Positions 49,493-58,443 of a DNA stretch of 64,000 bases are shown here, in pieces. The stretch covers positions 1-64,000 of the forward strand of contig NZ_OY730257.1 of the NCBI RefSeq assembly GCF_963422545.1, written 5' to 3'. Every line of letters starts with the position of its first letter. The stretch's first letter is position 1. The notes under the pieces are model-generated. The model was not told where the DNA came from. It worked only from the letters and a program-made list of their open reading frames with translations, and made no database searches. The stretch is from an uncultured Flavobacterium sp. (lineage in GTDB: Bacteria > Bacteroidota > Bacteroidia > Flavobacteriales > Flavobacteriaceae). Both the position numbers and the translations under genes were made by a program.

Positions 49493-49507
49493 TGCAAAAA
49501 AAATGCA
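49493..49507 (+). promoter_or_regulatory. Candidate DeoR operator upstream of the GH20 gene
   Basis: TGCA at 49493 and 49504 (TGCA-N7-TGCA, spacing 11), within GCAAAAAAAATGCA, 13 of 14 identical to the duplicated site before susC. It ends 17 nt before the GH20 -7 box, where the -33 box should be. Confidence 0.6.
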
Positions 49508-49524
49508 AACCCAACTACAAATCC

Positions 49525-49532
49525 TAAATTTG
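49525..49532 (+). promoter_or_regulatory. GH20 promoter, -7 box TAAATTTG
   Basis: Perfect TAnnTTTG, 24 nt upstream of the start codon at 49556. Confidence 0.7.
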
Positions 49533-49555
49533 TTTAACAAACCAAGAAAGCAACC

Positions 49556-51859
49556 ATGCAAAAAAGTATATTCCTCCTTTTGATATTTTGTTATTCTTTT
49601 GGAAGTGCCCAAACTTCTTCCGGCAATAATTCGATAATTCCTGCGCCAAATTCATACAAAGCGACTGGAGACAGCATTCGCCTAAACGGACAAATTAAAG
49701 TTGTTTTTGAGAAGAATAAATTCAGCACTAAAGAACAAAAAACAGCCAATATTTTTGAGTCTGCCATAAACTCAAATACATCAAATAAAAAAAGCAATGT
49801 CGAAGTTTTATTTATTACTAAAAACCCATCGTCTTCGTTAAAAAAAGAAGCTTATAAAATCAGTATTACTCCAAAAAAAATAATTGTAACCGGAAGTGAA
49901 GAAGGATTATTTTATGGCGTTCAAAGTTTATTGCAGATGCTTCCTAACAATCCAAAAAATAACGAAGTAAAACTACCTTGCGTAACTATCGAAGATGAGC
50001 CCAGATACAGCTACCGCGGGCTTCACTTAGATGTTTGCCGTCATTTTTTCTCTGTCGATGTTATAAAAGATTTTATCGCACAAATGTCGTATTATAAATT
50101 AAATAATTTCCACTGGCATTTAACAGACGATCAAGGCTGGAGAATTGAGATAAAAAAGTATCCAAAATTGACCGAAGTAGGTTCTAAAAGAGCACAGACT
50201 TTAGTAGGAAATAAGTTTGAAAGATTCCCCTATTTTTTTGACGGAAATCCATACGGAGGATTTTACACTCAGGAAGAAATCAAAGACGTTGTAAAATTTG
50301 CCGAAGAACATTATGTAAATATTATTCCCGAAATCGAAATGCCCGGTCATGCAACCGCAGCAGTTACAGCTTATCCTAATTTAGCATGTTTTCCTGACAG
50401 GCAATATAAAGTTGTAGAATACTGGGGTGTTTTTGAAGATATTTTCTGTGCAGGAAAAGAAGAAACTTTTACTTTTTTAGAAGATGTTTTAACCGAAGTT
50501 ATGACTCTGTTTCCAAGTAAATATATTCATATTGGAGGAGACGAGTGCCCAAAAGCAAGATGGAAAGAATGCCCGAATTGCCAAAAGAAAATCAAAGATT
50601 TAGGTTTGAAAAACGAACATGAATTGCAAAGCTACCTTACAACCCGAATTGAGAAATTCCTGAATGCAAACGGAAGACAAATCCTAGGTTGGGACGAAAT
50701 GCTGGAAGGCGGTCTTGCACCAAATGCCGCAGTGATGTCATGGCGCGGAGAATCTGGCGGAATAAGTGCTGCAAAACAAAAGCATTATGTTATAATGAAT
50801 CCGGAACAATTTCTGTACTTAGATTACAATCAAGGATATTCACCGCAAGAACCTTTAACCGTTGGAAGATTAGTTACAGTTGATAAAATATACAATTACA
50901 ATCCAACTCCTGTTGACAGTTTAACAGTTGAGGAACAAAAGTATATTATGGGCGTACAATCGAATCTTTGGTCTGAATATTTGACAAGTCCCGCCAAATT
51001 AAATTACCAACTTTATCCCAGAATGTTTGCTTTAGCAGAAATTGCCTGGACTGAACCTCTTAATAAAAACTACAACAATTTTATCCTGGATAGAATGCCT
51101 CATCATTTAGAAAAACTAGAAACGCAGAAAAGATTGTATAAAGTTCCAACTCCTTTTGGTTCAAATGAAACCGCATTAATCGCATCAAAATATGTTTTAG
51201 ATTTAAAACCAACTGTTAAAAATGGCAAAATTTTCTATACGATTGATGGCTATAATCCAGATGAAACCGCTGAACTATATGAGAAACCTGTAACCATCAA
51301 TATTCCGAAAGGAGAATTTAGAACCATAAAAACCGTTCAGATTAGCCCAAGTGGAAGAAGAAGTTCTATCAATAAAATATTGGTTAGAAATCCGGATTTA
51401 AAATCGGCTTTAGCCATAAAACCAACAAAGCAAGGTTTAAAATATGAATATTATACCGGAACTTTATTTCAGCAAGTACAAGATTTAGAATTAGTAAAAC
51501 CCGTTAATTCAGGAATTTTTGAAGGCAAAATCAGCAGTGAAAAATGGAAAACGAAAAAAGAGCGTTATATCGGCTTAAAATTCGACGGATACATCTATAT
51601 ACCAGAAACTGCAAACTACACGATTTCGACACTTTCAGATGACGGATCAAAGCTTTTTATAGATAACGAACTAGTTGTAAACAATGATGGCATTCATTGG
51701 CTCAACGAAGCGTATGGAGCCGTAAAACTCGAAAAAGGATTTCACAAAATCAATATCAGTTATTTTGATCAGATTGGCGGAACAACTTTAACCTGTTTCA
51801 TTCAACAGGAAGGAAAAGAAAAACAAGAAATAAATGCTTCGCAATTGTATTATGAATAG
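49556..51859 (+). CDS. Secreted GH20 beta-N-acetylhexosaminidase with PA14-like domain
   Basis: 767 residues. Signal peptide (about 1-18, ending FGSAQ), a GH20b N-terminal domain (about 20-140), then the GH20 catalytic barrel (about 150-510) with FHWHLTDDQGWR and the Asp-Glu pair D329-E330 (HIGGDECPK), where Glu is the acid/base and Asp assists the substrate's acetamido group. It is followed by a CHB_HEX_C-type beta domain (KIFYTIDGYNPDE) and a PA14-like carbohydrate-binding domain (ISTLSDDGSKLFIDNE). It releases terminal GlcNAc/GalNAc from glycans, probably in the periplasm. The promoter carries the same TGCA-N7-TGCA element as susC, placing it in the same proposed regulon. Confidence 0.94.
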   Translation: MQKSIFLLLIFCYSFGSAQTSSGNNSIIPAPNSYKATGDSIRLNGQIKVVFEKNKFSTKEQKTANIFESAINSNTSNKKSNVEVLFITKNPSSSLKKEAYKISITPKKIIVTGSEEGLFYGVQSLLQMLPNNPKNNEVKLPCVTIEDEPRYSYRGLHLDVCRHFFSVDVIKDFIAQMSYYKLNNFHWHLTDDQGWRIEIKKYPKLTEVGSKRAQTLVGNKFERFPYFFDGNPYGGFYTQEEIKDVVKFAEEHYVNIIPEIEMPGHATAAVTAYPNLACFPDRQYKVVEYWGVFEDIFCAGKEETFTFLEDVLTEVMTLFPSKYIHIGGDECPKARWKECPNCQKKIKDLGLKNEHELQSYLTTRIEKFLNANGRQILGWDEMLEGGLAPNAAVMSWRGESGGISAAKQKHYVIMNPEQFLYLDYNQGYSPQEPLTVGRLVTVDKIYNYNPTPVDSLTVEEQKYIMGVQSNLWSEYLTSPAKLNYQLYPRMFALAEIAWTEPLNKNYNNFILDRMPHHLEKLETQKRLYKVPTPFGSNETALIASKYVLDLKPTVKNGKIFYTIDGYNPDETAELYEKPVTINIPKGEFRTIKTVQISPSGRRSSINKILVRNPDLKSALAIKPTKQGLKYEYYTGTLFQQVQDLELVKPVNSGIFEGKISSEKWKTKKERYIGLKFDGYIYIPETANYTISTLSDDGSKLFIDNELVVNNDGIHWLNEAYGAVKLEKGFHKINISYFDQIGGTTLTCFIQQEGKEKQEINASQLYYE

Positions 51860-51863
51860 GGCA

Positions 51864-51899
51864 TAAAAAAAGGTTCCGATGCATCGGAACCTTTTTTTA
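51864..51899 (+). terminator. Terminator after the GH20 gene
   Basis: A perfect palindrome AGGTTCCGAT/GCATCGGAACCT with an A-run before and a T-run after; it can serve GH20 and, on the other strand, sdhB. Confidence 0.9.
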
Positions 51900-51922
51900 T
51901 TTAAAACTAAAAGTCTTTTAGA

Positions 51923-52669
51923 TTATCCTTTTAAGCTTGCTGATAAATACTCACGGTTCATACGTGCGATATTTTCAAGAGAAATTCCTTTTGGACATTC
52001 TACTTCACAAGCTCCAGTGTTGGTACAGTTACCAAAACCTTCGTGATCCATTTGGTGTACCATATTTAAAACACGATCAACAGCTTCGATTTTACCTTGA
52101 GGCAATAAAGCATATTGAGATACTTTTGCAGCAACGAATAACATTGCAGATGAGTTTTTACAAGTTGCAACACAAGCTCCACAACCAATACAAGCAGCAG
52201 CATCAAATGATTTATCTGCATCATGTTTGTTAATCGGAATTGTATTTGCATCAATTGTATTTCCTGAAGTATTTACAGAGATAAATCCTCCTGCGTGTTG
52301 AATTCTGTCAAAAGAACTTCTGTCAACAACTAAATCTTTAATTACCGGAAAAGCTTTTGCTCTAAATGGCTCGATAAAAATCGTGTCGCCATCTTTAAAC
52401 ATACGCATGTGCAACTGACAAGTAGTTACTCCTCTGTCTGGTCCGTGTGCTTCTCCATTGATGAATAATGAACACATTCCGCAGATTCCCTCACGACAAT
52501 CGTGGTCAAATGCTACTGGCTCTTCTCCTTTGTTAATTAATTGTTCGTTAAGAACATCAAGCATTTCAAGGAAAGACATATCTGGTTCGATTCCGTCGAT
52601 TGGGTAATCAACGATTCCCCCTTTATCTTGGGCGTTTTTTTGACGCCATATTTTTAATGTAAGTTTCAT
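51923..52669 (-). CDS. sdhB: Succinate dehydrogenase/fumarate reductase iron-sulfur subunit
   Basis: 248 residues. The N-terminal [2Fe-2S] ferredoxin domain has CREGICGMCSLF; the C-terminal domain has the [4Fe-4S] and [3Fe-4S] cysteine motifs CIGCGACVATCKNS and CTNTGACEVECPKGI. It transfers electrons between SdhA and the quinone site of SdhC. It is the last gene of sdhC-sdhA-sdhB. The order and three-subunit set match the type B (Bacteroidota/Bacillus) enzymes. Confidence 0.96.
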   Translation of the reverse strand: MKLTLKIWRQKNAQDKGGIVDYPIDGIEPDMSFLEMLDVLNEQLINKGEEPVAFDHDCREGICGMCSLFINGEAHGPDRGVTTCQLHMRMFKDGDTIFIEPFRAKAFPVIKDLVVDRSSFDRIQHAGGFISVNTSGNTIDANTIPINKHDADKSFDAAACIGCGACVATCKNSSAMLFVAAKVSQYALLPQGKIEAVDRVLNMVHQMDHEGFGNCTNTGACEVECPKGISLENIARMNREYLSASLKG

Positions 52670-52716
52670 TTTGTATAAGTTTTAAGTACCTAGAAGTATC
52701 TGAACTTTCTTAAATA

Positions 52717-54717
52717 CTATTTGTAGCTTCTTTGAACTAATTTAATGTTTTCGTAAACTAGAGGTTCTTTGTGTAATACGGCATCACTTGGTTTTCCTTT
52801 GTATTCCCAAGCTGCAACGTATGCAAAGTTTTCATCATCACGAAGTGCTTCTCCTTCTTCTGTCTGGTATTCTTCACGGAAGTGACCTCCACAAGATTCA
52901 TTACGGTGCAATGCATCTTTTGCGAACAATTCTCCTAACTCCAAGAAATCGGCAACACGGGTCGCTTTCTCTAATTCCTGATTAAATTCATTAGCGCTTC
53001 CAGGAACTTTTACATCTTTATAAAACTCTTCACGTAAAGCAGCAATTTCTACGATAGCTTCAGATAAACCTTTAGCATTACGAGCCATACCTACTTTATC
53101 CCACATGATTTTTCCTAATTTCTTGTGGAAATAATCTACAGAATGAGTTCCTTTATTATTGATAAATCTATCGATTTGATCTTTTACTTCTTTTTCTGCT
53201 GCTACGAATTCTGGTAAATCTGTAGAAATCTCTCCCATTTTAATATCTGGAGCTAAATAATCTCCAATAGTATAAGGTAACACGAAATATCCATCAGCCA
53301 AACCTTGCATTAAAGCAGAAGCTCCAAGTCTGTTTGCTCCGTGATCAGAGAAGTTAGACTCTCCAATTGAGAAACATCCCGGAATTGTAGTCATTAAGTT
53401 ATAATCAACCCAAGTTCCACCCATTGTGTAGTGAACCGCAGGATAAATCATCATTGGTGTTGTATAAGGATCTTCGTCAACGATTTTGTAATACATCTGG
53501 AATAAGTTTCCGTATTTACTTTTCACGATTTCAGCTCCTAATTTAGTTACCAATGCAGCATCATTAGCATCTAAACCTTTTACAAAAGCTTCTTCAGTTC
53601 CGTAACGTTTAATTGCTGCTGCGAAATCTAAGTAAACAGCTTCTCCTGTTTTGTTAACTCCAAAACCAGCATCACATCTTTCTTTTGCAGCACGAGATGC
53701 TACGTCACGAGGTACTAAGTTACCAAAAGCAGGATATCTTCTTTCTAAGAAATAATCTCTTTCAGCTTCAGATAAATCAGTTGCTTTTTTCTTTCCTTCA
53801 CGGATAGCTTTTGCATCTTCTTGTTTTGCTGGAACCCAAATACGTCCATCATTACGTAAAGATTCAGACATCAAAGTCAGTTTTGACTGGTGATCTCCAG
53901 AAACCGGAATACAAGTTGGGTGAATTTGTGTGTAACAAGGATTTGCGAAAAACGCTCCTTTTTTATGAATTTTCCAAGCTGCTGTTGCGTTACTTCCCAT
54001 AGCATTTGTTGACAAGAAAAATACGTTTCCGTATCCTCCAGAACCAACTACTACAGCGTGAGCAGAATGTCTTTCTATTTCTCCGGTAACTAAGTTACGA
54101 GCGATAATACCTCTTGCTTTTCCGTTCACGATAACAATGTCAAGCATTTCGTGACGGTTGTACATTTTTACTTTTCCACGACCAATCTGACGGTTCATTG
54201 CAGAATAAGCTCCTAACAATAATTGTTGACCCGTTTGTCCTTGTGCGTAAAAAGTACGAGAAACCAAAGTTCCTCCAAAAGAACGATTATCTAATAACCC
54301 ACCATATTCACGAGCCAATGGCACCCCTTGAGCCACACACTGGTCAATAATATTAGCAGAAACTTCAGCCAAACGGTGAACGTTTGCCTCACGTGCACGG
54401 TAGTCACCACCTTTTACAGTATCATAAAATAATCTGTAAACTGAGTCACCGTCACCTTTATAATTTTTTGCCGCATTGATACCACCTTGTGCAGCAATAG
54501 AGTGCGCACGACGAGGTGAATCCTGAAAACAAAATGCTTTTACGTTATATCCCTGCTCAGCCAAAGTAGCCGCAGCTGAACCTCCAGCCAAACCTGTACC
54601 AACAATAATAATATCTAAATTACGCTTGTTAGCTGGGTTTACTAAATTAATATGATCTTTATAATCTGTCCATTTGTCCGATATTGGGCCGTGTGGAATT
54701 TTTGAATCTAATGCCAT
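52717..54717 (-). CDS. sdhA: Succinate dehydrogenase/fumarate reductase flavoprotein subunit
   Basis: 666 residues, FAD-containing. The FAD is covalently bound to H72 (SPRRAHSIAAQGGIN). The Rossmann start is DIIIVGTGLAGGSAA, and the active site regions QIHPTCIPVSGD and the C-terminal RNESCGGHFREEYQTEEGE are conserved. It oxidises succinate to fumarate in the TCA cycle. Long for SdhA (about 590 in proteobacteria) and typical for Bacteroidota. Gaps to neighbours are 47 nt (sdhB) and 11 nt (sdhC). Confidence 0.97.
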   Translation of the reverse strand: MALDSKIPHGPISDKWTDYKDHINLVNPANKRNLDIIIVGTGLAGGSAAATLAEQGYNVKAFCFQDSPRRAHSIAAQGGINAAKNYKGDGDSVYRLFYDTVKGGDYRAREANVHRLAEVSANIIDQCVAQGVPLAREYGGLLDNRSFGGTLVSRTFYAQGQTGQQLLLGAYSAMNRQIGRGKVKMYNRHEMLDIVIVNGKARGIIARNLVTGEIERHSAHAVVVGSGGYGNVFFLSTNAMGSNATAAWKIHKKGAFFANPCYTQIHPTCIPVSGDHQSKLTLMSESLRNDGRIWVPAKQEDAKAIREGKKKATDLSEAERDYFLERRYPAFGNLVPRDVASRAAKERCDAGFGVNKTGEAVYLDFAAAIKRYGTEEAFVKGLDANDAALVTKLGAEIVKSKYGNLFQMYYKIVDEDPYTTPMMIYPAVHYTMGGTWVDYNLMTTIPGCFSIGESNFSDHGANRLGASALMQGLADGYFVLPYTIGDYLAPDIKMGEISTDLPEFVAAEKEVKDQIDRFINNKGTHSVDYFHKKLGKIMWDKVGMARNAKGLSEAIVEIAALREEFYKDVKVPGSANEFNQELEKATRVADFLELGELFAKDALHRNESCGGHFREEYQTEEGEALRDDENFAYVAAWEYKGKPSDAVLHKEPLVYENIKLVQRSYK

Positions 54718-54728
54718 TATAATTTATA

Positions 54729-55394
54729 TTAATTATTGAAATGATGAAATAGTGCGATGATGATGAAAAGTGCTGGTACAAGTACCGCAAAACCATAACC
54801 AACTTTACTTAAGAATCGAGAATATTTATTGTTCATTCCTACTGATTGAAGAGATGAACTGAATCCGTGCCAAAGGTGAAACCCTAATAACACAAAAGCC
54901 ACACAATATAATCCTGTACGAATTGGATCATGAAACTTATGAACTAATTCTCCATAATATCTTGTAGCATCTGGTGCCGTACCTGCAATATATTTATAGG
55001 TAACTTCAGGAAACCAAAAATCATAGAAATGCAATCCTAAGAAAGCTAAAATAACCAACCCAGAAATAATCATATTTCTTGAACTCCAAGAAGCATTAGC
55101 AGCTCCATTGTATTTTGCATAAGCAATTGGTCTAGCAGCGCTATTTTGAGCAGTCAATACAAATCCCATTACGAAATGGAAAATTACCCCGATTGCCAAA
55201 ACTGGTTGCATTACATATTGAATTAGCGGATTGTATCCCATAAAGTGAGAAGCTTCGTTAAAAACATCTTCACTAATAATAGAAATAAAATTTAAGGAAA
55301 CATGCAGCGCTAAAAACGTGATTAAGAATATTCCCGAAAGAGCCATAGCCACTTTCTTTAAGATGGAAGCATTCAATAGTGCAGATTGTGCCAT
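54729..55394 (-). CDS. sdhC: Succinate dehydrogenase cytochrome b558 subunit
   Basis: 221 residues, five transmembrane helices: the di-heme, single-subunit membrane anchor of type B succinate:quinone reductases. Heme-ligating histidines lie in helices such as LALHVSLNF, GVIFHFVMGF, GLHFYDFWF and LLGFHLWHGFSS. It is the first gene of sdhCAB, with a strong promoter at 55428-55435. The presence of one fused subunit instead of SdhC plus SdhD identifies the type. Confidence 0.93.
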   Translation of the reverse strand: MAQSALLNASILKKVAMALSGIFLITFLALHVSLNFISIISEDVFNEASHFMGYNPLIQYVMQPVLAIGVIFHFVMGFVLTAQNSAARPIAYAKYNGAANASWSSRNMIISGLVILAFLGLHFYDFWFPEVTYKYIAGTAPDATRYYGELVHKFHDPIRTGLYCVAFVLLGFHLWHGFSSSLQSVGMNNKYSRFLSKVGYGFAVLVPALFIIIALFHHFNN

Positions 55395-55427
55395 AAGTGT
55401 TTAAGTAGTTTGTTTTAAAAAATTAGA

Positions 55428-55435
55428 CAAAAATA
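55428..55435 (-). promoter_or_regulatory. sdhCAB promoter, -7 box TATTTTTG
   Basis: TATTTTTG on the minus strand with TTG 20 nt upstream as a -33 element; start near 55421 and a leader of about 27 nt. The best full promoter in the window. Confidence 0.75.
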
Positions 55436-55715
55436 AAGCAATTAGACATGAACTACAACCATTTCGTTGTTATTTATAATGATTTTAAAGAGCTTTAATG
55501 TATTTTATTGCAAATTATTTAAAAACAAGAAAATAGATTTTTTTAGCAAGTCATTTTAACTAAATCCTGATTTTTATATAATTACCAAATTGCTATTTTT
55601 CTCCCCATTTTGATTTGTTTTTCTCAAAAATAAAGACATCATGAATTTTATTGAACCAAAACAAGTGTATTTTAATAGCATAATTTTACCTTTATCGGCT
55701 TCAAAAAAAATCAGA

Positions 55716-57077
55716 ATGAAAACAGGAATCGACGCTATCTCTTTTGATGTAGCCAACATACATTTACCCATAAAAACTTTGGCAATTGCCAGAAATATTG
55801 AACCCGAAAAATTAGAAAAAGGTTTGGGGTTAATCAAGATGACTTTGCCAGATGTTCACCAGGATGCTGTTGTTTTTGGAGCAAACGCTTTGACAAAACT
55901 AATCCTTGATAACAATATAAACCTAAACGAAATTAGTCGGATTTATGTTGGAACTGAAAGCGGAATCGACAGTTCTAAACCAATCAGTTCTTTCTTAATT
56001 AGTTTAATGGAACAAAAATTCGGAGAAGATTCTTTGTCCGAATGTGATGTAGTCGATTTTACTTTTGCCTGTATTGGTGGTGTTGATGCTTTGCAAAACT
56101 GTGTTGATTTTGTAAAACTAAATCCAAACAAAAAAGCAATTGTTGTTACTACTGATTTCGCTAAATACGATTTAAATTCAACTGGAGAATATACGCAAGG
56201 TGCCGGAGCTGTGGCAATGTTGGTAACTTCGAACCCAAGAGTTATTGCTTTTGATGAAAATTGGGCAACAAGTACAAAAGGTGTTTTCGACTTTTTCAAA
56301 CCCTACAGAACTATCTCAAAAGAAGCGATTTCTCAAAACGAAAACAACGATCCTTGGTTTGATAATTTAGAAGCCGAGATTGAAATCCATAAAGATCAAC
56401 CGGTTTTTGATGGTCAATATTCGAATCAATGTTATATGGATCGTACACGAAATGCTTACTTTTCGTTTAAGAAATTAAAAAACACAACCGAATCGCTATA
56501 CAATTCCTGGAATAATATTATCATGCATCTTCCCTATTCTTTTCAGGGACGAAGAATGTTATCTGAGATTTACGCTTTAGATCATACATATAAAATAATT
56601 TCAGAAAATATTGAGCCAGCAGATTATCAAAATAAAATTAAAGAAGTTGGAAAGTCTGACGAATATAAAAAGTTCGTAACCGAGAAATTACAGCCTGCAG
56701 AATTGGCTTCATCGTTAATTGGGAATCTTTATACAGGATCTATTTTCATGGGATTATTATCAACTTTAGCTCATTATTACGATACAAAGCAAGAAATTGC
56801 CGGAACTAAATTCGGATTTCTGGCTTACGGAAGCGGATCAAAATCAAAAGTTTTTGAAGGAACAATTCAACCGGAATGGAAATCGGCTTTAGCCAAAACC
56901 AAACTTTTTAAAAACTTAGAAGAAAGTGTAGAAATTGGTTTTGAAACTTATGAAAGTCTTCATAAAAAAGAACAAAAACAAAGCATCAGAACACCTAAAA
57001 ACGAATGGGTTTTAGATAGAATCGAAAAAGAAATTCCGAATTTGATTGGGGCGAGATATTATAAATGGATTGAATAA
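55716..57077 (+). CDS. Hydroxymethylglutaryl-CoA synthase
   Basis: 453 residues from ATG 55716 (MKTGIDAISFDVANIHLPI, the usual flavobacterial start). A start at 55641 would add 25 residues and cannot be excluded. A thiolase-fold enzyme that condenses acetyl-CoA with acetoacetyl-CoA to HMG-CoA, the first committed step of the mevalonate pathway used for isoprenoids here. The catalytic cysteine is C119 in VDFTFACIGGVDAL, and later motifs include DFAKYDL and FLAYGSGSKSKVFEG. The region GDYxxH-like histidine lies near MHLPYSFQGRRM. The divergent sdh operon is not functionally linked. Confidence 0.92.
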   Translation: MKTGIDAISFDVANIHLPIKTLAIARNIEPEKLEKGLGLIKMTLPDVHQDAVVFGANALTKLILDNNINLNEISRIYVGTESGIDSSKPISSFLISLMEQKFGEDSLSECDVVDFTFACIGGVDALQNCVDFVKLNPNKKAIVVTTDFAKYDLNSTGEYTQGAGAVAMLVTSNPRVIAFDENWATSTKGVFDFFKPYRTISKEAISQNENNDPWFDNLEAEIEIHKDQPVFDGQYSNQCYMDRTRNAYFSFKKLKNTTESLYNSWNNIIMHLPYSFQGRRMLSEIYALDHTYKIISENIEPADYQNKIKEVGKSDEYKKFVTEKLQPAELASSLIGNLYTGSIFMGLLSTLAHYYDTKQEIAGTKFGFLAYGSGSKSKVFEGTIQPEWKSALAKTKLFKNLEESVEIGFETYESLHKKEQKQSIRTPKNEWVLDRIEKEIPNLIGARYYKWIE

Positions 57078-57120
57078 TAAAATTCCAATTAAGAAATTCC
57101 AAATTCCAATAGAAATAGAA

Positions 57121-57150
57121 AACCGAAGCAAACTGCTTCGGTTTTTTTTT
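57121..57150 (+). terminator. Terminator after HMG-CoA synthase
   Basis: AACCGAAGCA pairs with TGCTTCGGTT over a short AAC loop, followed by nine Ts. Confidence 0.88.
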
Positions 57151-57162
57151 ATAACACAAAGA

Positions 57163-57249
57163 TTGTCATTGCGAGGAACGAAGCAACCACACTAACAAGA
57201 GTAACCAATGTTATATACGAGATGAGATTGCTTCGTTCCTCGCAAAGAC
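57163..57249. repeat. Palindromic REP-like element, family GCGAGGAACGAAGCAA, copy 2
   Basis: The arms TGCGAGGAACGAAGCAA (57170-57186) and TTGCTTCGTTCCTCGCA (57228-57244) are exactly complementary. It lies between HMG-CoA synthase and the small genes at 57.3 kb, followed at 57268 by a fragment of the CCACAGATT repeat (ccacagattgaatgg). Confidence 0.8.
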
Positions 57250-57324
57250 TTTGCAACTGTTTATTTTAGCCACAGATTGAATGGATTAAAAAGGATTTCC
57301 CTTTCTCTCCTTTTAATTACTAAA

Positions 57325-57504
57325 TCAATCCTTCTTATGTTGTTCCGTATAATTTTGATTTCCTTTAAAAGCTTCGTCATGCACATTCATTCCGTTTGAC
57401 ATTCCGAGCATAAAAGCGGTCATTATTAAAATTATTTTTCTTTTTATCCAATGAAGAAGTCGCTTAGATTGCTCTAAACGTTTTTTATTATTTTGTTTAT
57501 ACAT
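57325..57504 (-). CDS. Small membrane-associated hypothetical protein, 59 residues
   Basis: From ATG 57504: MYKQNNKKRLEQSKRLLHW, then a basic segment and a hydrophobic helix (KIILIMTAFMLGMSNGM) and a hydrophilic tail (FKGNQNYTEQHKKD). A start nine codons upstream (57531) is possible. The charge pattern suggests an N-in anchor with a short outside tail. No family recognised; it has no clear partner. Confidence 0.55.
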   Translation of the reverse strand: MYKQNNKKRLEQSKRLLHWIKRKIILIMTAFMLGMSNGMNVHDEAFKGNQNYTEQHKKD

Positions 57505-57584
57505 TTTGAAAATGATAAATGAATTAGACATTATTTTATCATCACATGCTTTGAAAAAGCATAAAAGCTTAGAAAAGAGATTTC

Positions 57585-57956
57585 TTAAGCTATGTATAAA
57601 CTTTTATTGAAGTTGCCTGAAGTTATTATTTCATTTACAAAAACAGATTGTTTTATAAACGAAGTTAGATTTTGATAAAGTAATTTTCGCAATTTTAGAA
57701 CTGTCTTAATTTGGAAACTAAAAATATCCTCAAGATTAAGATAATTAAAGACAATTGAAAATATTGTTTTTGTTCGGGAAGTTGACTGAACAAACTTGTA
57801 TAATTGAGAACTAGAAAAATCTAATTCTCTTCTTAAAATCACAAACGAAGATTGGTAATAATCTGCTGATTTTGACTGAGAAACTAAAGTACCATCATTC
57901 GCAATCACGACAAAAGCCAGAAAGAGCGAGATTAGATATTTTAGAGACTTATTCAA
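57585..57956 (-). CDS. Hypothetical exported protein, 123 residues
   Basis: A plausible signal peptide (MNKSLKYLISLFLAFVVIAN, cleavage near 20) is followed by a helical region rich in Ser, Phe and Leu (SSFVILRRELDFSSSQLYKF; FQIKTVLKLRKLLYQN). No cysteine pair or known motif is seen. It lies 43 nt downstream of the GNAT gene and may share its transcript. Function unknown. Confidence 0.55.
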   Translation of the reverse strand: MNKSLKYLISLFLAFVVIANDGTLVSQSKSADYYQSSFVILRRELDFSSSQLYKFVQSTSRTKTIFSIVFNYLNLEDIFSFQIKTVLKLRKLLYQNLTSFIKQSVFVNEIITSGNFNKSLYIA

Positions 57957-57999
57957 TTTCTTTTATTTGGATTATTATTCGCACGCAATTTACAAATTA

Positions 58000-58437
58000 T
58001 CACTTGTAAATCGTAAACTTATTATGCGTTAAACCAAAACCAAGATTTTCGTAAATCAGCACGTTTTCTACTCGTCTTTTATTTGTCGTAACTTCGATAC
58101 TTTTTAATTTATTTTGATCTGCATAATTCATGATTTTTTCGATCAATTGTTTACCAACGCCTTGACCACGATATTTTTGATGGATAAAAAACTCCTGAAT
58201 TTCGCCAACTAATCCGCAATGATGTAAAAGGTTTTGTGTGTGAAAGCTAATAAAACCTAAACCTTCATTTTCATTTTCCGCAATTAGATAAATGTTTTTT
58301 GGGTTTGAAATGTTTTCATTGAATATTTCTTCGAAAACTTCGGAATCTAAAATTTCATTCTCGAGTTCGCATATTGCTTTGTAGACGAAGTCTAAGTCTT
58401 GTTTTTCTATTTTTCTGATTTTAATTTTTGATTCCAT
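58000..58437 (-). CDS. GNAT-family N-acetyltransferase
   Basis: 145 residues with one GNAT fold. The acetyl-CoA pyrophosphate loop is RGQGVGKQLIEKI (motif A) within FFIHQKYRGQGVGKQLI, and the C-terminal ENLGFGLTHNKFTIY is the usual motif B region. Likely acetylates a small molecule or a protein N-terminus; the substrate is unknown. It is 6 nt after the gene upstream and probably co-transcribed with it. Confidence 0.85.
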   Translation of the reverse strand: MESKIKIRKIEKQDLDFVYKAICELENEILDSEVFEEIFNENISNPKNIYLIAENENEGLGFISFHTQNLLHHCGLVGEIQEFFIHQKYRGQGVGKQLIEKIMNYADQNKLKSIEVTTNKRRVENVLIYENLGFGLTHNKFTIYK

Positions 58438-58443
58438 AGTCTT

